Origin: Promethearchaeota archaeon
GTDB taxonomy: Archaea > Asgardarchaeota > Lokiarchaeia > Sigyniarchaeales > SOKP01
Direction of reading: 5' to 3'
Length of the DNA: 64,000 nucleotides
NCBI GenBank assembly: GCA_019058245.1
Contig: JAHPZJ010000030.1
Location: 1-64,000 of the forward strand
A model generated the notes under the pieces. The model saw only the letters and a list, made by a program, of their open reading frames with translations, was not told where the DNA came from and ran no database searches. Within the stretch, counting starts at the first letter, position 1. Each line of letters opens with the position of its first letter. The position numbers were made by a program, and so were the translations under genes. Positions 45,440 through 55,196 of this stretch are shown in pieces.

Positions 45440-46426
45440 CTAATCTTCTTCTTGATCCCAGCCAAGATCTTTTAGTACTGAGCCGAGAGTTTCTGACTCT
45501 TCCTCTAATACAAATTCTGTATCATATTCAGATGCAGATGCCTCTAAATCAAAATCAGGGGGTGATAATTCTTCAAACGAAGGTAATTCATCCAGAGATG
45601 GAAAACTTTGCTTTGAAACAGGCTCCTCATAAACGGTCTTTCGTATCTCTGATGTAGGTTCCTCATCGATTTCCATTGGAGTATAATCATTGAGAGGAAT
45701 TGGCGGTATTTCATCATCATATACTTTAAATTGAGAACCTGGTGCAATATTTTCAGCTTCATAAGGTGACTCAGACTCAATTGCTACTTTTACTTCTTTT
45801 TCAATCCCTAATCCCATTGATTTAGGTATTGCTACGATATTACTTTCTATGTCTGCTTCAAGTTCCTCAAAATCTTCTCCTTCCTGTTCCCAATCATCTA
45901 AAAATCCTAAAAGATCATCTAAAGCAGCTTTATCTTGTGCAAGTGACGGTTTTACAATAATATTAGCTTCTTCTTCTGCCTTTTGTTGTTCAATCTTCTT
46001 AATTTCAGACTCTTCAAGTGATAGCATCATCTCTGTTTCTTGATCTCCTGAAATTAATCTATTTAATTTTTTAGCCAACTCTCTCAAGTAACCAAGATAA
46101 TACCCTATCCGATAAATCGCTTTTAATCCTCCAAAAATAATATATTCATCATCGATTGCCACTAAAATACTATAACCTGAGGTGTTATGTAGTATTATTT
46201 CTGTTAATGCCCCATGAAGAGTAGCTTGATTAAGTCTTAGCCCCAAATCTATTAAAGCCGTACTAGAAGCGGAAGTAGCATCAGCATCTAATTCTGAAGA
46301 TTTGGAACTGGCAACTTTCATTCCTACTCGAGATAATACCGCGAGATCTTCTAAATCAGTGTTTTGTTCTTCTTCTTTTAAAACACCCATCATTTTAATA
46401 CGAATATCTTCCGTAATTGCAGACAT
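45440..46426 (-). CDS. Roadblock/LC7-domain protein with long acidic tail
   Basis: A 328-residue protein. The roadblock/LC7 domain covers about residues 28-125: LEDLAVLSRVGMKVASS, LGLRLNQATLHGALTEIILHN and GYSILVAIDDEYIIFGGLK. Roadblock proteins act as platforms or regulators for small GTPases such as MglA and Rag. The remaining about 200 residues are strongly acidic and probably disordered (DWEQEGEDFEELEADIES, many Pro and Glu), ending DLGWDQEED. This tail is unusually long for the family. Soluble. No GTPase is adjacent. Confidence 0.85.
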   Translation of the reverse strand: MSAITEDIRIKMMGVLKEEEQNTDLEDLAVLSRVGMKVASSKSSELDADATSASSTALIDLGLRLNQATLHGALTEIILHNTSGYSILVAIDDEYIIFGGLKAIYRIGYYLGYLRELAKKLNRLISGDQETEMMLSLEESEIKKIEQQKAEEEANIIVKPSLAQDKAALDDLLGFLDDWEQEGEDFEELEADIESNIVAIPKSMGLGIEKEVKVAIESESPYEAENIAPGSQFKVYDDEIPPIPLNDYTPMEIDEEPTSEIRKTVYEEPVSKQSFPSLDELPSFEELSPPDFDLEASASEYDTEFVLEEESETLGSVLKDLGWDQEED

Positions 46427-46526
46427 TTATTTTACCTACTTGTTATAAGATCAGATTGAACACGAAATATTTAATTTAGATTTATGTATAAATAGAAAAG
46501 CCATTTTAATATATTTTATTATCATG

Positions 46527-47237
46527 TTATTTTAAAAAATTAATTATATTCATTTGAGTTGAAGCCGGTTTTTCCAACTTATCGAAAGAATATCCTGATA
46601 CTTGGGTTATTATTATTTTTATTTCAGTAATAACTTGATCAGGAGTTTTATTATCCGTATCTATTATAAAAACGTCCTCTTTAGTTGAAAGAAATTGTTT
46701 ATAATAAGAAAGAATACTAAGCAGATAATCTTTATCATCTTCATTCCAGTCCTTTCTTATTTTTTCTAATGATCCTCTTTGGATAATTCGTTTCATTATT
46801 GTACTTGGATTAGCGTATAAGTAAATAATATAATCTTCCTTCCATTTTATAGAATTATAAGTGTCTAAAATAAGATTAAAGTCTTTTTCCTTTAAGTTTA
46901 GACTTTTCGAATATATTAAAACACATAAGGGCGTTCTATCTAAAATAATTATTCTCCCATTATATCTATTATCAAAATTTGTAATGTTTTGATTACGTCT
47001 AATTAATTGCTGAAGAAAATGAAGCTCACTTCGAAAACCAATTTGCTTATTTGAAGATCCAAAGGGAAAAGGTGGATTTTTCTTATACCGTTCTGGAAAA
47101 AATCTAAATTTATTATTGTCTTTAAATTTTGATTTGAGAAGGTTAAAAACTGTCGTTTTACCTATACCATGAGCACCTGCAATAGATATAACAATGTTGT
47201 CTTTTGAACCCTTATTTCTATAAATAGTTTTACTCAA
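46527..47237 (-). CDS. Deoxynucleoside/nucleotide kinase-like P-loop protein
   Basis: A 236-residue kinase of the thymidylate/deoxynucleoside kinase fold: Walker A GAHGIGKTT, the DR motif ILDRTPLCVL (substrate-binding Asp-Arg) and a lid-like Arg-rich region (RIIQRGSLEKIRKDWNED). It probably phosphorylates a (deoxy)nucleoside or nucleotide for salvage. It ends with a short extra helix after residue 210. Substrate not determinable. Confidence 0.7.
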   Translation of the reverse strand: MSKTIYRNKGSKDNIVISIAGAHGIGKTTVFNLLKSKFKDNNKFRFFPERYKKNPPFPFGSSNKQIGFRSELHFLQQLIRRNQNITNFDNRYNGRIIILDRTPLCVLIYSKSLNLKEKDFNLILDTYNSIKWKEDYIIYLYANPSTIMKRIIQRGSLEKIRKDWNEDDKDYLLSILSYYKQFLSTKEDVFIIDTDNKTPDQVITEIKIIITQVSGYSFDKLEKPASTQMNIINFLK

Positions 47238-47342
47238 ATTTATTTACTCCAAATCAGAACAATCAAGTCGTATTAATAAAACTATTGAGATTATTGGTTT
47301 TTTCTTACTATTAAAATTTTATATTTAGAAGGTAATGATAAG

Positions 47343-48410
47343 TTAAAAATTGAGATAGACGAGGATAATTATGCCAATATTGTAGAAAATATTGGCGAAA
47401 ATTGTAGAAATAATGTTCCCATCTGAAAGTTCAAAAATTATACCTAATAGCACAGATGCTAGAAAGTTTATTAGAAAAAAACTAAATCCTATTGGAAAAG
47501 TAATTAATAACATTAATGAAGAGTATATGAGTGCTACTAAAAGTATTACACTAAAATCATTTTTAAATTTCTGTTTTAATGTGTTATGTAAGACTCCTCT
47601 ATAAACGATTTCTGTAGAAAACGCTCCTATACTCAATGTTATTATTAAAAGTACTATCCAAAGTAGTCCAGCGTTTCTGATTATCATGTTCTGATCTCCT
47701 ATACTTGAACTTGCATCAAAAAAATCCAACCCTATGTCTGAAAAGAAATTAATAAGAGAGTCTGAAAAATAATTTATCTCTATTAATAATATAGCGCCTA
47801 AAATCCCTATAAATACTGCTAATAAATTTTTTTTAGAATTAGGATAAAATCCTATTTTAGTAAAACTATGTTTTTTACTATAAATATAAAAAATTGGATA
47901 TACCGCAAATAATAATTCAGGTATTTGAACTAACAGGATTTGTTGAATATTAATATTTTCAGTGTTTATACCTGTTTGATATAAGGAAAAAGATAACAAA
48001 AAGTAGATAATAATTAATATGTAGACACAATTTAAAAAAACATTAAATCCTTCTTTTAGATTCCATAAATCTTTTTTTAGAATAAATTTTTGTTCAGGTT
48101 CAAGTTTTTTTTCCATAAAAATTAAACCAGGTTGTTTTTGAATTAATTCTTTTTTGACATCAGAGATCTTCTCTAATGGTGTATCACATATCGGACATTG
48201 ATCGATAACTTTAGAGGTTATTATAGATCCACATCCAGGGCATTTTCTTGAAATATCTAGTTTTTGACCTATTGGAGGCCTTAAATCTTTCTTATTTGAA
48301 TCAATCTTAATTATTAATTTTCCACATTTTGGACAATAAGTTTCATTTTCAGGCACTTCAGCTCCACAGTAAACGCAATATTTGATCTTCTTTTCAATAT
48401 TTTCTGACAT
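47343..48410 (-). CDS. Zinc-ribbon membrane protein with degenerate CPBP domain
   Basis: A 355-residue protein. The N-terminus has two zinc ribbons (CVYCGAEV...CPKCGKL, and CPGCGSII...CPICDTP), followed by a linker and about eight membrane helices arranged like a CPBP protease. The active site is degraded: motif 1 reads STEIVYRG, with one Glu instead of EE, and no FxxxH is visible where motif 2 should be (LIYSSLMLL). It is probably a non-catalytic relative with a cytosolic zinc-binding part. The intact homologue is at 38122-38763. Confidence 0.7.
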   Translation of the reverse strand: MSENIEKKIKYCVYCGAEVPENETYCPKCGKLIIKIDSNKKDLRPPIGQKLDISRKCPGCGSIITSKVIDQCPICDTPLEKISDVKKELIQKQPGLIFMEKKLEPEQKFILKKDLWNLKEGFNVFLNCVYILIIIYFLLSFSLYQTGINTENINIQQILLVQIPELLFAVYPIFYIYSKKHSFTKIGFYPNSKKNLLAVFIGILGAILLIEINYFSDSLINFFSDIGLDFFDASSSIGDQNMIIRNAGLLWIVLLIITLSIGAFSTEIVYRGVLHNTLKQKFKNDFSVILLVALIYSSLMLLITFPIGFSFFLINFLASVLLGIIFELSDGNIISTIFANIFYNIGIIILVYLNF

Positions 48411-48483
48411 TTTTTGGGATTTTGATATAATTCTTTTTCTTGATATATTTTGTAAATTATATAAACTAGAAATTATATAATTT

Positions 48484-48921
48484 TTGCTTACATTTTATTC
48501 AATTAATTGTATATTACATTTAACTGATTTTATTATGTTTCATAAAATTTTCAAAAAAAGAATTAATGAGATACATGAAAAGTTTAACGATAAAAAAATC
48601 CTGCTTGCAGATGATATCTCAAACTTTTTTGGATTAGAATCATCAGGAATTTGGAAAGTTCGTGGAAATGGGGTTTTGTTACTTACAGAAGAAGAACTTT
48701 TTTTTGGAATGTGGAAACCTAAAAAAGAAGTATTAATATCTATTAAATCTATGATTAACATTTCAAATCCGAAATCCCATATGCATAGATCAGTATCTCA
48801 CCCTCTATTAAAGGTAACATTTACTAATATTAATGGTGAAATCGATTCAGCCGCTTGGTTTGTACGAAACTTAGAGGATTGGAATGAAACGCTTAATCAA
48901 TTAATTTTAAAAGAGAAATAA
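48484..48921 (+). CDS. PH/GRAM-like small protein
   Basis: A 145-residue soluble protein. The region GIWKVRGNGVLLLTEEELFFGMWKPKKEVLISIKSM resembles the first strands of bacterial PH-like/GRAM domains, and the C-terminal amphipathic helix (WFVRNLEDWNETLNQLIL) fits the closing helix. Such domains bind lipids or peptides. An internal ATG at 48535 (MFHKIFKKRINEIHEK) gives 128 residues and may be the true start, because the first 17 residues look non-native. It ends 3 bp before the convergent GH57 gene. Confidence 0.5.
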   Translation: MLTFYSINCILHLTDFIMFHKIFKKRINEIHEKFNDKKILLADDISNFFGLESSGIWKVRGNGVLLLTEEELFFGMWKPKKEVLISIKSMINISNPKSHMHRSVSHPLLKVTFTNINGEIDSAAWFVRNLEDWNETLNQLILKEK

Positions 48922-48924
48922 TGG

Positions 48925-50178
48925 TTATCTATCCTTTAACTGTTTAATAGTCTTTTTTGTAATATTACTTAATTCCATTAATAAAAGTCCGTGATAATAA
49001 GAAATCGAATCAAAATAACTTTCACCTAAATCTGATTTACCAGCATAAACTAAAGCCATTTGAGCGTTTAATGCCGCTCTCATTAGAATTTCAACACCTT
49101 TATATATTAAATTTGGAGACCAAGTCCCATTGAGGGGATTAGACCACCATACAGGACAAGAATAAATACCACGGTCATAGAAATATCTAGCAGTATTATA
49201 ATAATTATCTACTTCCCAATCTAATGTTAGGTCTAAATTATCTGATAAACTCATTAGATTATTTAAACTTTTCATGAGTTTCCAATAATACTTATGTAAA
49301 CTATTATCTGGATGGTCCCATAGAGGATAAGGGATATTTTTTTTAAGATCCTCATAAGTTGTACTCCAACTTGACTCTCTTGGGATAATTTTTTTTTTAG
49401 CAATTGGAAAATATTGATCTAAATCTGAAATAAAAATTGTTTTGATTTTATCATCATTAGTAATTAGATCAAGGGTTTTGCCTAAAAAGCTCTTTTCATA
49501 TTTTTTAATATGATGCCCAAATGTTTCAATATCTAATGCAGAAATGATGTATGTATCATTTTCAATAATTTCTTTTTCATTCTTATACATCTTTAGTAAA
49601 TTTTTAACAAATTCTTTTGATGTCATACTATTGAAGGCAATTTTATTACTTAAAATATCATCTCTAAAGAATAATTGAAGTCCATTAGGAGATGTATAGA
49701 TCTTGTCATATACCCACTCTTCAGGACATGCAATACCACTTAAAATTACCCATTTATATCCTAATTGACGAATTTCTTTAGCTGCGCTTCCGGAGATTGC
49801 CAATTCTGGAGGAAAAAAGCCCTTTTTTTCCCAATGACCAAATTCTTTTCTATTTAATTCTTCATTCATCTGAATTTGATGATGTACTTCTTTTTGAGGA
49901 ATTAGTGGAAGAATTGGATGATATTTTGCAGTCCCCACTATTTCTATTTTTTTCTCAGAAACTAAATTCTGTATTAATTCCATTGTATCCGATAATCCGA
50001 ATTCATAGAATAACTCAATAAGAACTCCATTGATGTTAATAGTAAATTGGATACTATCGTATTTTTCCAGAAGAGAAAACACTGGTTTATAACATTCTTT
50101 ATCAATATCTTTTAAAATATTAAAATCTTGAGTCGGTGGTTGATAAGCATGTAATAAAGGAGCCCAATATGTAACCAT
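48925..50178 (-). CDS. Glycoside hydrolase family 57 protein
   Basis: A 417-residue GH57 enzyme. Seen: the opening strand with HAYQPP, the nucleophile Glu125 in GFFPPELAIS and the general-acid Asp216 in SALDIETFGHH. GH57 members act on alpha-glucans (amylase, pullulanase, branching enzyme, 4-alpha-glucanotransferase). The length is short, near the simple alpha-amylase-like members, and no signal peptide is present, so it should act on intracellular glycogen-like polymer. A GT5 synthase lies 9 kb away. Specificity unknown. Confidence 0.85.
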   Translation of the reverse strand: MVTYWAPLLHAYQPPTQDFNILKDIDKECYKPVFSLLEKYDSIQFTININGVLIELFYEFGLSDTMELIQNLVSEKKIEIVGTAKYHPILPLIPQKEVHHQIQMNEELNRKEFGHWEKKGFFPPELAISGSAAKEIRQLGYKWVILSGIACPEEWVYDKIYTSPNGLQLFFRDDILSNKIAFNSMTSKEFVKNLLKMYKNEKEIIENDTYIISALDIETFGHHIKKYEKSFLGKTLDLITNDDKIKTIFISDLDQYFPIAKKKIIPRESSWSTTYEDLKKNIPYPLWDHPDNSLHKYYWKLMKSLNNLMSLSDNLDLTLDWEVDNYYNTARYFYDRGIYSCPVWWSNPLNGTWSPNLIYKGVEILMRAALNAQMALVYAGKSDLGESYFDSISYYHGLLLMELSNITKKTIKQLKDR

Positions 50179-50303
50179 TTTAATTAATAACCCTAACTTT
50201 AAATTATATCTTTTAAAATTTCAATTATAGTTAAATTAAAATTAGATTTATTTTAATAAAATTTTTTTACAGAATTATTCAATTAAATTTATCGTGATAT
50301 AAA

Positions 50304-51422
50304 ATGGACGAAATAAAATTTGGTCATCAATTGTTTTTTCTTCACTCTTATGACTTTTTCCGAAAAAAGGTCTTGGCTGCAAGTAAAGAAAATTGGGATT
50401 CTCTATGGCTTCCTGACCATCTTGCTGGTATGGGGGGCAGTTTAATTAATGATTTTTTGAGCGTTTGGTGTTTATTTGGCTCAATGGCTGAATTGGTGGA
50501 AGGAAAAACTTTTGGGACGGCTGTTACGGATCCTCATAGAATGCATCCCGCAGTGTTAGCACAATTGTGCACTTCGGTTAATCATCTTACAGGTGGTAAG
50601 TTTATTTTAGGAATTGGAGCTGGAGAAGCAATGAACCTAAAAGCTTATGGCATACCCTCTGACCATGCTCTTTCAAAAATGAGAGAAACTATAAGTATGG
50701 TAAAGTTGTACTGGAATAAGGGCGGAATTGCATCATTTAAGGGACAACATTTCTATGCAAATAATGCTATATTAGTTCCAAAACCTATATCAAAAATTCC
50801 TATTTGGATAGGAGCCAATAGTCCAAAAACACTACAGTTAACTGGAGAAGTAGCTGATGGATGGATACCTGTTGGAATTGATCCCAAAACGTTCAAAAGC
50901 AAAAAAGAGGAAATTGTCAAGGTAATGAAAGAAAAAGGAAGAAACTTAAATGATTTTTCATTTGGTATTTTCCAATTCATATTTCTTAACGATGATGAAA
51001 AACAGATTAACATGAGAATACTTGGAAATAAGTACGGGTTGCTTTTAAATCCCCGTCGAATAAAAGAATTAGGATATTGGAAAGATGAGTTTGAAGAACT
51101 CTATTTAGAGGCTACTGGATATAAAAGCGAACAATTGAATATTCTAAAGATTGACGGAAATGATAGGAAAAAAATTAATCTAAAAAAATTAGAACCTATT
51201 ATCAGGGAAATTCCAGATGAATTAATAAGAGAAGGTTTGATGATTGGACCAAAAGATGAAATAATACATAAAATTCGTAAGTATGTGGATGTCGGTGCTA
51301 ATTACTTCATATTTTCGTCTACAAACAGCATTTCTAATAAAAATGCACCGTTCACGTACTGGGATGCTTCAAGAATAATAAGTGATGAAATAGTTCCTTT
51401 ATTTAAAAACGCTAACGTCTAG
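50304..51422 (+). CDS. Luciferase-like (LLM class) F420/flavin oxidoreductase
   Basis: A 372-residue TIM-barrel protein of the bacterial luciferase-like family: WDSLWLPDHLAG, GKTFGTAVTDPHRMHPAVLA, GKFILGIGAGEAMNLKAYG and IPIWIGANSPKTLQLTGEVADG are typical of F420-dependent members such as methylenetetrahydromethanopterin reductase (Mer) and related dehydrogenases. It has an insertion near 230-300 before the final helices. Substrate not determinable. Ends in TAG; the next gene is convergent. Confidence 0.88.
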   Translation: MDEIKFGHQLFFLHSYDFFRKKVLAASKENWDSLWLPDHLAGMGGSLINDFLSVWCLFGSMAELVEGKTFGTAVTDPHRMHPAVLAQLCTSVNHLTGGKFILGIGAGEAMNLKAYGIPSDHALSKMRETISMVKLYWNKGGIASFKGQHFYANNAILVPKPISKIPIWIGANSPKTLQLTGEVADGWIPVGIDPKTFKSKKEEIVKVMKEKGRNLNDFSFGIFQFIFLNDDEKQINMRILGNKYGLLLNPRRIKELGYWKDEFEELYLEATGYKSEQLNILKIDGNDRKKINLKKLEPIIREIPDELIREGLMIGPKDEIIHKIRKYVDVGANYFIFSSTNSISNKNAPFTYWDASRIISDEIVPLFKNANV

Positions 51423-51446
51423 TTTTATCTATTTATTTTTAGTATG

Positions 51447-52562
51447 CTATTTTTCTATGATAGTTTCTTTTACTGCCGTTCCAAAATGTGTAGCTCCAGG
51501 TCCAATATGGGCTAACACCTCATCACCAACTTTAATATCAACTACAGATTTCGCTTTCCCATCAACATCAACTAATCGAATTGTTTCAGCATTTTGGCAA
51601 ATACAGCTTATGGTTATTTTCTTACTTTCTTTCATTGCTTCTAATTCAAATCGGAGCATCGGACGAGTTTCAATTTTTACCCTCCCAACTGAAATAATTC
51701 GAGCCTCTCCTTTAGTAGAAACTGCTAAGACTTTCTTTCCTCCCTTCAATTCGCTTAAATAGTTTGTTCTATATACTTTTTCTGGATCATCATTAGGTAC
51801 CAATACATATGATGACACATCCCCTGCATTGACTCGAAATGGTCTAGACGCCACAAATTCTGTTTCGAATGTTTCAGAATGAACCAAGCAGAACCCCACT
51901 GCCGTTGATCCGACGAGAAGACCTTCTCCTATATTAAAAAGAGATGCTGTATCAACGCACACTCTTTCTGCCTCAGAAATGTTTTCAATACTCACTACTT
52001 TAGCCTTAGTAAGTTCAATTTGAAAGGAATCATGAATCAAATTTTTAATTTCATTTATTTCATCTACGTTTTTGGGAGTTATAAGTATTCCATCAACTCC
52101 AATTTCTAAAGTTTTTAGTAGTAATTTAGCTTCCTCTAAGGAATCAACAGCGGCAATCAATTCTGTGTCGTTTGTTTGCATTTCTGCTATTAAATTTTCA
52201 AAAGGTATAATCTTCCAATCTTTAGCAGATACTATTATAAAATCTATAGTTCCTGACTTCGAAATTTCAATAATTTCTCTCTCATCTTCTTTTCTTTTTA
52301 ATTCAATAAAAAGTCCAGAATTCTGGGAAATAGACTTTTCTTTTTCAATTTTTTCTTCAAAACCCTTTTTTTTATCAAGAACCAAATATGTGGAAGGAAT
52401 ATTAAGATCTCTTGAATAGAGTTTTATCCTTTCAATTTTTTCAAAATCTCTAATAGTTTCTTGAGAAATTAAAAAGTCTAGAAAATTTTTATTAAAAGCT
52501 TCTTGAACTAATTTCTTGAAATTATTTGTTTTTTTTTCAAAACCTAATATTACTTTTTTCAT
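51447..52562 (-). CDS. aroB': 3-dehydroquinate synthase II
   Basis: A 371-residue archaeal-type enzyme that makes 3-dehydroquinate from the DKFP pathway intermediate, for aromatic amino acids. Recognised from IDFIIVSAKDWKIIPFENLI, GVDGILITPKN, the nucleotide/NAD-linked region GEGLLVGSTAVGFCLVHSET, NAGDVSSYVLVP and the end GDEVLAHIGPGATHFGTAV. The length is normal. The companion aldolase gene is not adjacent in this window. Confidence 0.92.
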   Translation of the reverse strand: MKKVILGFEKKTNNFKKLVQEAFNKNFLDFLISQETIRDFEKIERIKLYSRDLNIPSTYLVLDKKKGFEEKIEKEKSISQNSGLFIELKRKEDEREIIEISKSGTIDFIIVSAKDWKIIPFENLIAEMQTNDTELIAAVDSLEEAKLLLKTLEIGVDGILITPKNVDEINEIKNLIHDSFQIELTKAKVVSIENISEAERVCVDTASLFNIGEGLLVGSTAVGFCLVHSETFETEFVASRPFRVNAGDVSSYVLVPNDDPEKVYRTNYLSELKGGKKVLAVSTKGEARIISVGRVKIETRPMLRFELEAMKESKKITISCICQNAETIRLVDVDGKAKSVVDIKVGDEVLAHIGPGATHFGTAVKETIIEK

Positions 52563-52713
52563 ATTGTATCAAATTTTGGTCTATGAAAACTTTTTTGATG
52601 TAAATTATTTTATAATATTATAACAAATAATATTAAATTTTTAAGTTAGAAAAATCATATAATTTATAAATCAGATAGAATAAATTTAAAACTCTAAAAG
52701 GAGTAATCTTGAA

Positions 52714-53364
52714 ATGGGTCTAAAAAAGAAACTTTTCCCTCGTAAAGGTAAAGAAAAGGATGATTTAGTAGCACAAGCGAAAGGCCATATTCACAAATTA
52801 AATATGATGAATAAAAATTACACTAAAAGAGCTGAAATAAGCCGTAAGAATGCGAAAATCGCATTAAAACGAGGTGAAAAAGATCGTGCTAAAAGTTATC
52901 TGGTTCAATATAAGGCATATCAAGCAAAAGTTGACCGATCCAATAATATAAGATTAAAGATAGAAAGACAAATTCAAGCGATAGAAGAAGGAATGCTTAT
53001 TTCTCAAACTGGAGATGTGATGGGCGGAATTAGGGATGAATTAGAATTTATTGCTACAAAAGCATCTCCTACTAAAGTGGCCGAAATCGCCGAGGATTCT
53101 GAAGCATATGTTTCTGAAATCGAGGAAGCCGCAGAAATTTTAGCGGGAGATCCAGAAATTGATCTTGCTATTGATGTTACAGATGAATTGAATCAGCTTG
53201 AAACAGAAATGTTGCTTGATCAAGGAGGAACGATGCCCGAAATTCCTTCTGATGATTTACAATATATTCCTGAGTTTGATGAACTTGAAGAGGAAGCAGA
53301 GGTAAAATCAAAAGATAAGTTAAAAGACGAAATTGAGAAATTGAGAAAAGAATTAGATGGATAA
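52714..53364 (+). CDS. ESCRT-III (Snf7-type) protein
   Basis: A 216-residue Snf7-family protein. The basic N-terminus (MGLKKKLFPRKGKEKDD) and the first long helical hairpin (KGHIHKLNMMNKNYTKRAEISRKNAKIALKR then DRAKSYLVQYKAYQAKVDRSNNIRLKIERQ) match Asgard ESCRT-III core helices; the C-terminal part is acidic and ends in a helix, DKLKDEIEKLRKELDG. ESCRT-III filaments remodel membranes and are depolymerised by Vps4. A ribosome binding site (aaaaggag) precedes the ATG. No Vps4, Vps22, Vps25 or second Snf7 gene is adjacent, unlike the usual Asgard ESCRT cluster. Confidence 0.85.
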   Translation: MGLKKKLFPRKGKEKDDLVAQAKGHIHKLNMMNKNYTKRAEISRKNAKIALKRGEKDRAKSYLVQYKAYQAKVDRSNNIRLKIERQIQAIEEGMLISQTGDVMGGIRDELEFIATKASPTKVAEIAEDSEAYVSEIEEAAEILAGDPEIDLAIDVTDELNQLETEMLLDQGGTMPEIPSDDLQYIPEFDELEEEAEVKSKDKLKDEIEKLRKELDG

Positions 53365-53473
53365 TTCTTTCTTGTTCATCATTTTCTTTTTAAAAAAAAT
53401 TAATTTTAGATACTATTGTTTAATTCTATATTCTGTTTTTTAATGATATAAATAATGCTTATCTTTACTAGTA

Positions 53474-53974
53474 TTGAGAAAAGTGATGATAAAAAAAATA
53501 AAAAGTAAGAATCAGCTTTTAGAAAGTGTAGAAGTGATAAGAATTTCCTTTATTACAGTAGCACATGATTTTAATCTAAATAAAGAAAATGCTCCTACAA
53601 ATCCTGCTTTTATAACTTTTAATAAACTAAAAGAATTGAAAGATAAAGGTGTAAAACTATATGGATTTTTCAATGAAATTAATAGAAAGCAAATAGGTGT
53701 TGTTGCCATAGAAAAAGCAAATAATGCATTATATTATATGGAGAAATTATGTGTGCTACCTAAGTTTAGACATAATGGATATGGAAAAGAATTAATGGAT
53801 TTTGTTTTTGAATACGTTAGAAAAAACAATGGAAATAAAGTTTCAATCGGAATAATTAATGAAAATTTCATTTTAAAAAATTATTATATCAAGAATGGAT
53901 TTGTTGAAACCGGATTAAAGAAATTTAATCATTTGCCTTTTACAGTTTGCTTCATGGAAAAAAAAATAAGATAA
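53474..53974 (+). CDS. GNAT-family acetyltransferase
   Basis: A 166-residue GNAT fold: a first helix, the strand GVVAIEKANNALYYMEKLCV, the acetyl-CoA-binding loop RHNGYGKELMDFV (Q/RxxGxG/A) and the C-terminal FILKNYYIKNGFVETGL, the usual N-acetyltransferase end. It transfers acetyl from acetyl-CoA to an amine. It starts with TTG; an ATG four codons later (MIKKIKSK) is equally plausible. Confidence 0.88.
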   Translation: MRKVMIKKIKSKNQLLESVEVIRISFITVAHDFNLNKENAPTNPAFITFNKLKELKDKGVKLYGFFNEINRKQIGVVAIEKANNALYYMEKLCVLPKFRHNGYGKELMDFVFEYVRKNNGNKVSIGIINENFILKNYYIKNGFVETGLKKFNHLPFTVCFMEKKIR

Positions 53975-54093
53975 ACAATAAAAACTGAATTAATTAGTAT
54001 AAAAACTGTAGAGATCAGCATTATTAAAATAGAATTCTTTTCTTAAATATACAATACTATTTTAATTTATTCTATACTAATGCTAAAGGATAC

Positions 54094-55116
54094 TTAATGC
54101 CTCAATTCTTTTAATGCAAGAACCAAATTTTTCACTTTTTTTATTGCAATTTCATAACCATCTTTCTCTCCGAAGACCTTTAAGGGGTAGAAACCACAAT
54201 CAGGTTTTATAATTAAATTTTCTTTACCATATTGTTCAATCCCTTTCTTTATATATTCCTTAAGGTAATCAACGTCCTCCACATAATCATCGATTGTCTT
54301 CTCTTTAATAGATACAAATTTCGATTCAACAGTTCCCAAAGCTAAAAGTTTATCAGTTCCTTGAAAATGTTTTCTTTCAAAAACTTTAAAATTCTCTTCA
54401 TTTGTACTGAATTCATGGTCTAAGATCTTAACATTTGTTTTTAAAAGAAGATCTCGCAAATTTGGACTAATCCTTCCACATACGTGTATAGAAGAGAATC
54501 CCTTTATTCCCGATATCGCTTTATTAATAGTATCAATAATGAAATCTTCTGAGTGGAAGAGAATTTTCCTTCCTACTAATAATCCAAGAATTGGTTCATC
54601 GCAAGAAATTATATCTATTCCCATATCATTATAAGCTGAGCCTAATTGTTTCACAATTTCAGCATATTTATCAACTATCCAATCTACCATAACTGCTCTT
54701 GGTTCTTCAGAGATTAGAGGTTTTAAGCCTTTTGTTAGATCATTTTTCAATATTGTTTCAAATGATAAAGTGAAAGGTCCAGTTAAACAAGCTTTCGTGC
54801 CTTTAATTAATTCTCTAAGATTGGGATGATCTTTAAAATAATTAACCATAAATTCTCCGTATTCTAGAGCTATATTTTGCTTAGGTAATTTAAAATCTCC
54901 ATGTAAATAAAATTTTTTATCAATTTCTTCTAAATTTTTAACTATTTTAGACAAAGGGGATAAGAACTGATAATTCATATCTAAAAATTGAGGGTAGCAC
55001 GGATAATCAATACCAATCTGAATTAAATCAGTGAAAACCTTTTTCATATTGTTATCTGTATTCTCTAAAGGCCAACTTCCTACAACTGTCGTGAAAGGAG
55101 TATCCTCTTTATCCAT
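54094..55116 (-). CDS. Cobalamin-independent methionine synthase-like (MetE core)
   Basis: A 340-residue protein corresponding to the C-terminal catalytic barrel of MetE. Seen: VVGSWPLENTD, ACLTGPFTLS, SCDEPILGLL, the zinc ligands in HVCGR, and KPDCGFYPLK near the end. Short archaeal MetE-like proteins of this size use a methyl-corrinoid protein instead of methyltetrahydrofolate as donor, so methyl transfer to homocysteine is likely. An unrelated role as methylcobamide:thiol methyltransferase is possible. Confidence 0.8.
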   Translation of the reverse strand: MDKEDTPFTTVVGSWPLENTDNNMKKVFTDLIQIGIDYPCYPQFLDMNYQFLSPLSKIVKNLEEIDKKFYLHGDFKLPKQNIALEYGEFMVNYFKDHPNLRELIKGTKACLTGPFTLSFETILKNDLTKGLKPLISEEPRAVMVDWIVDKYAEIVKQLGSAYNDMGIDIISCDEPILGLLVGRKILFHSEDFIIDTINKAISGIKGFSSIHVCGRISPNLRDLLLKTNVKILDHEFSTNEENFKVFERKHFQGTDKLLALGTVESKFVSIKEKTIDDYVEDVDYLKEYIKKGIEQYGKENLIIKPDCGFYPLKVFGEKDGYEIAIKKVKNLVLALKELRH

Positions 55117-55196
55117 AGGATATAAAGAAGGAAAAGAAATATAAATATAAGATATTTAAAATATGCACGTCATTCATAAAAAAAAGGAAGTATATT

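Noticed and set aside
45385..46043. Plus-strand ORFs opposite the roadblock gene
   Set aside because: They are low-complexity Ser-rich or Leu-rich shadows of the acidic tail.
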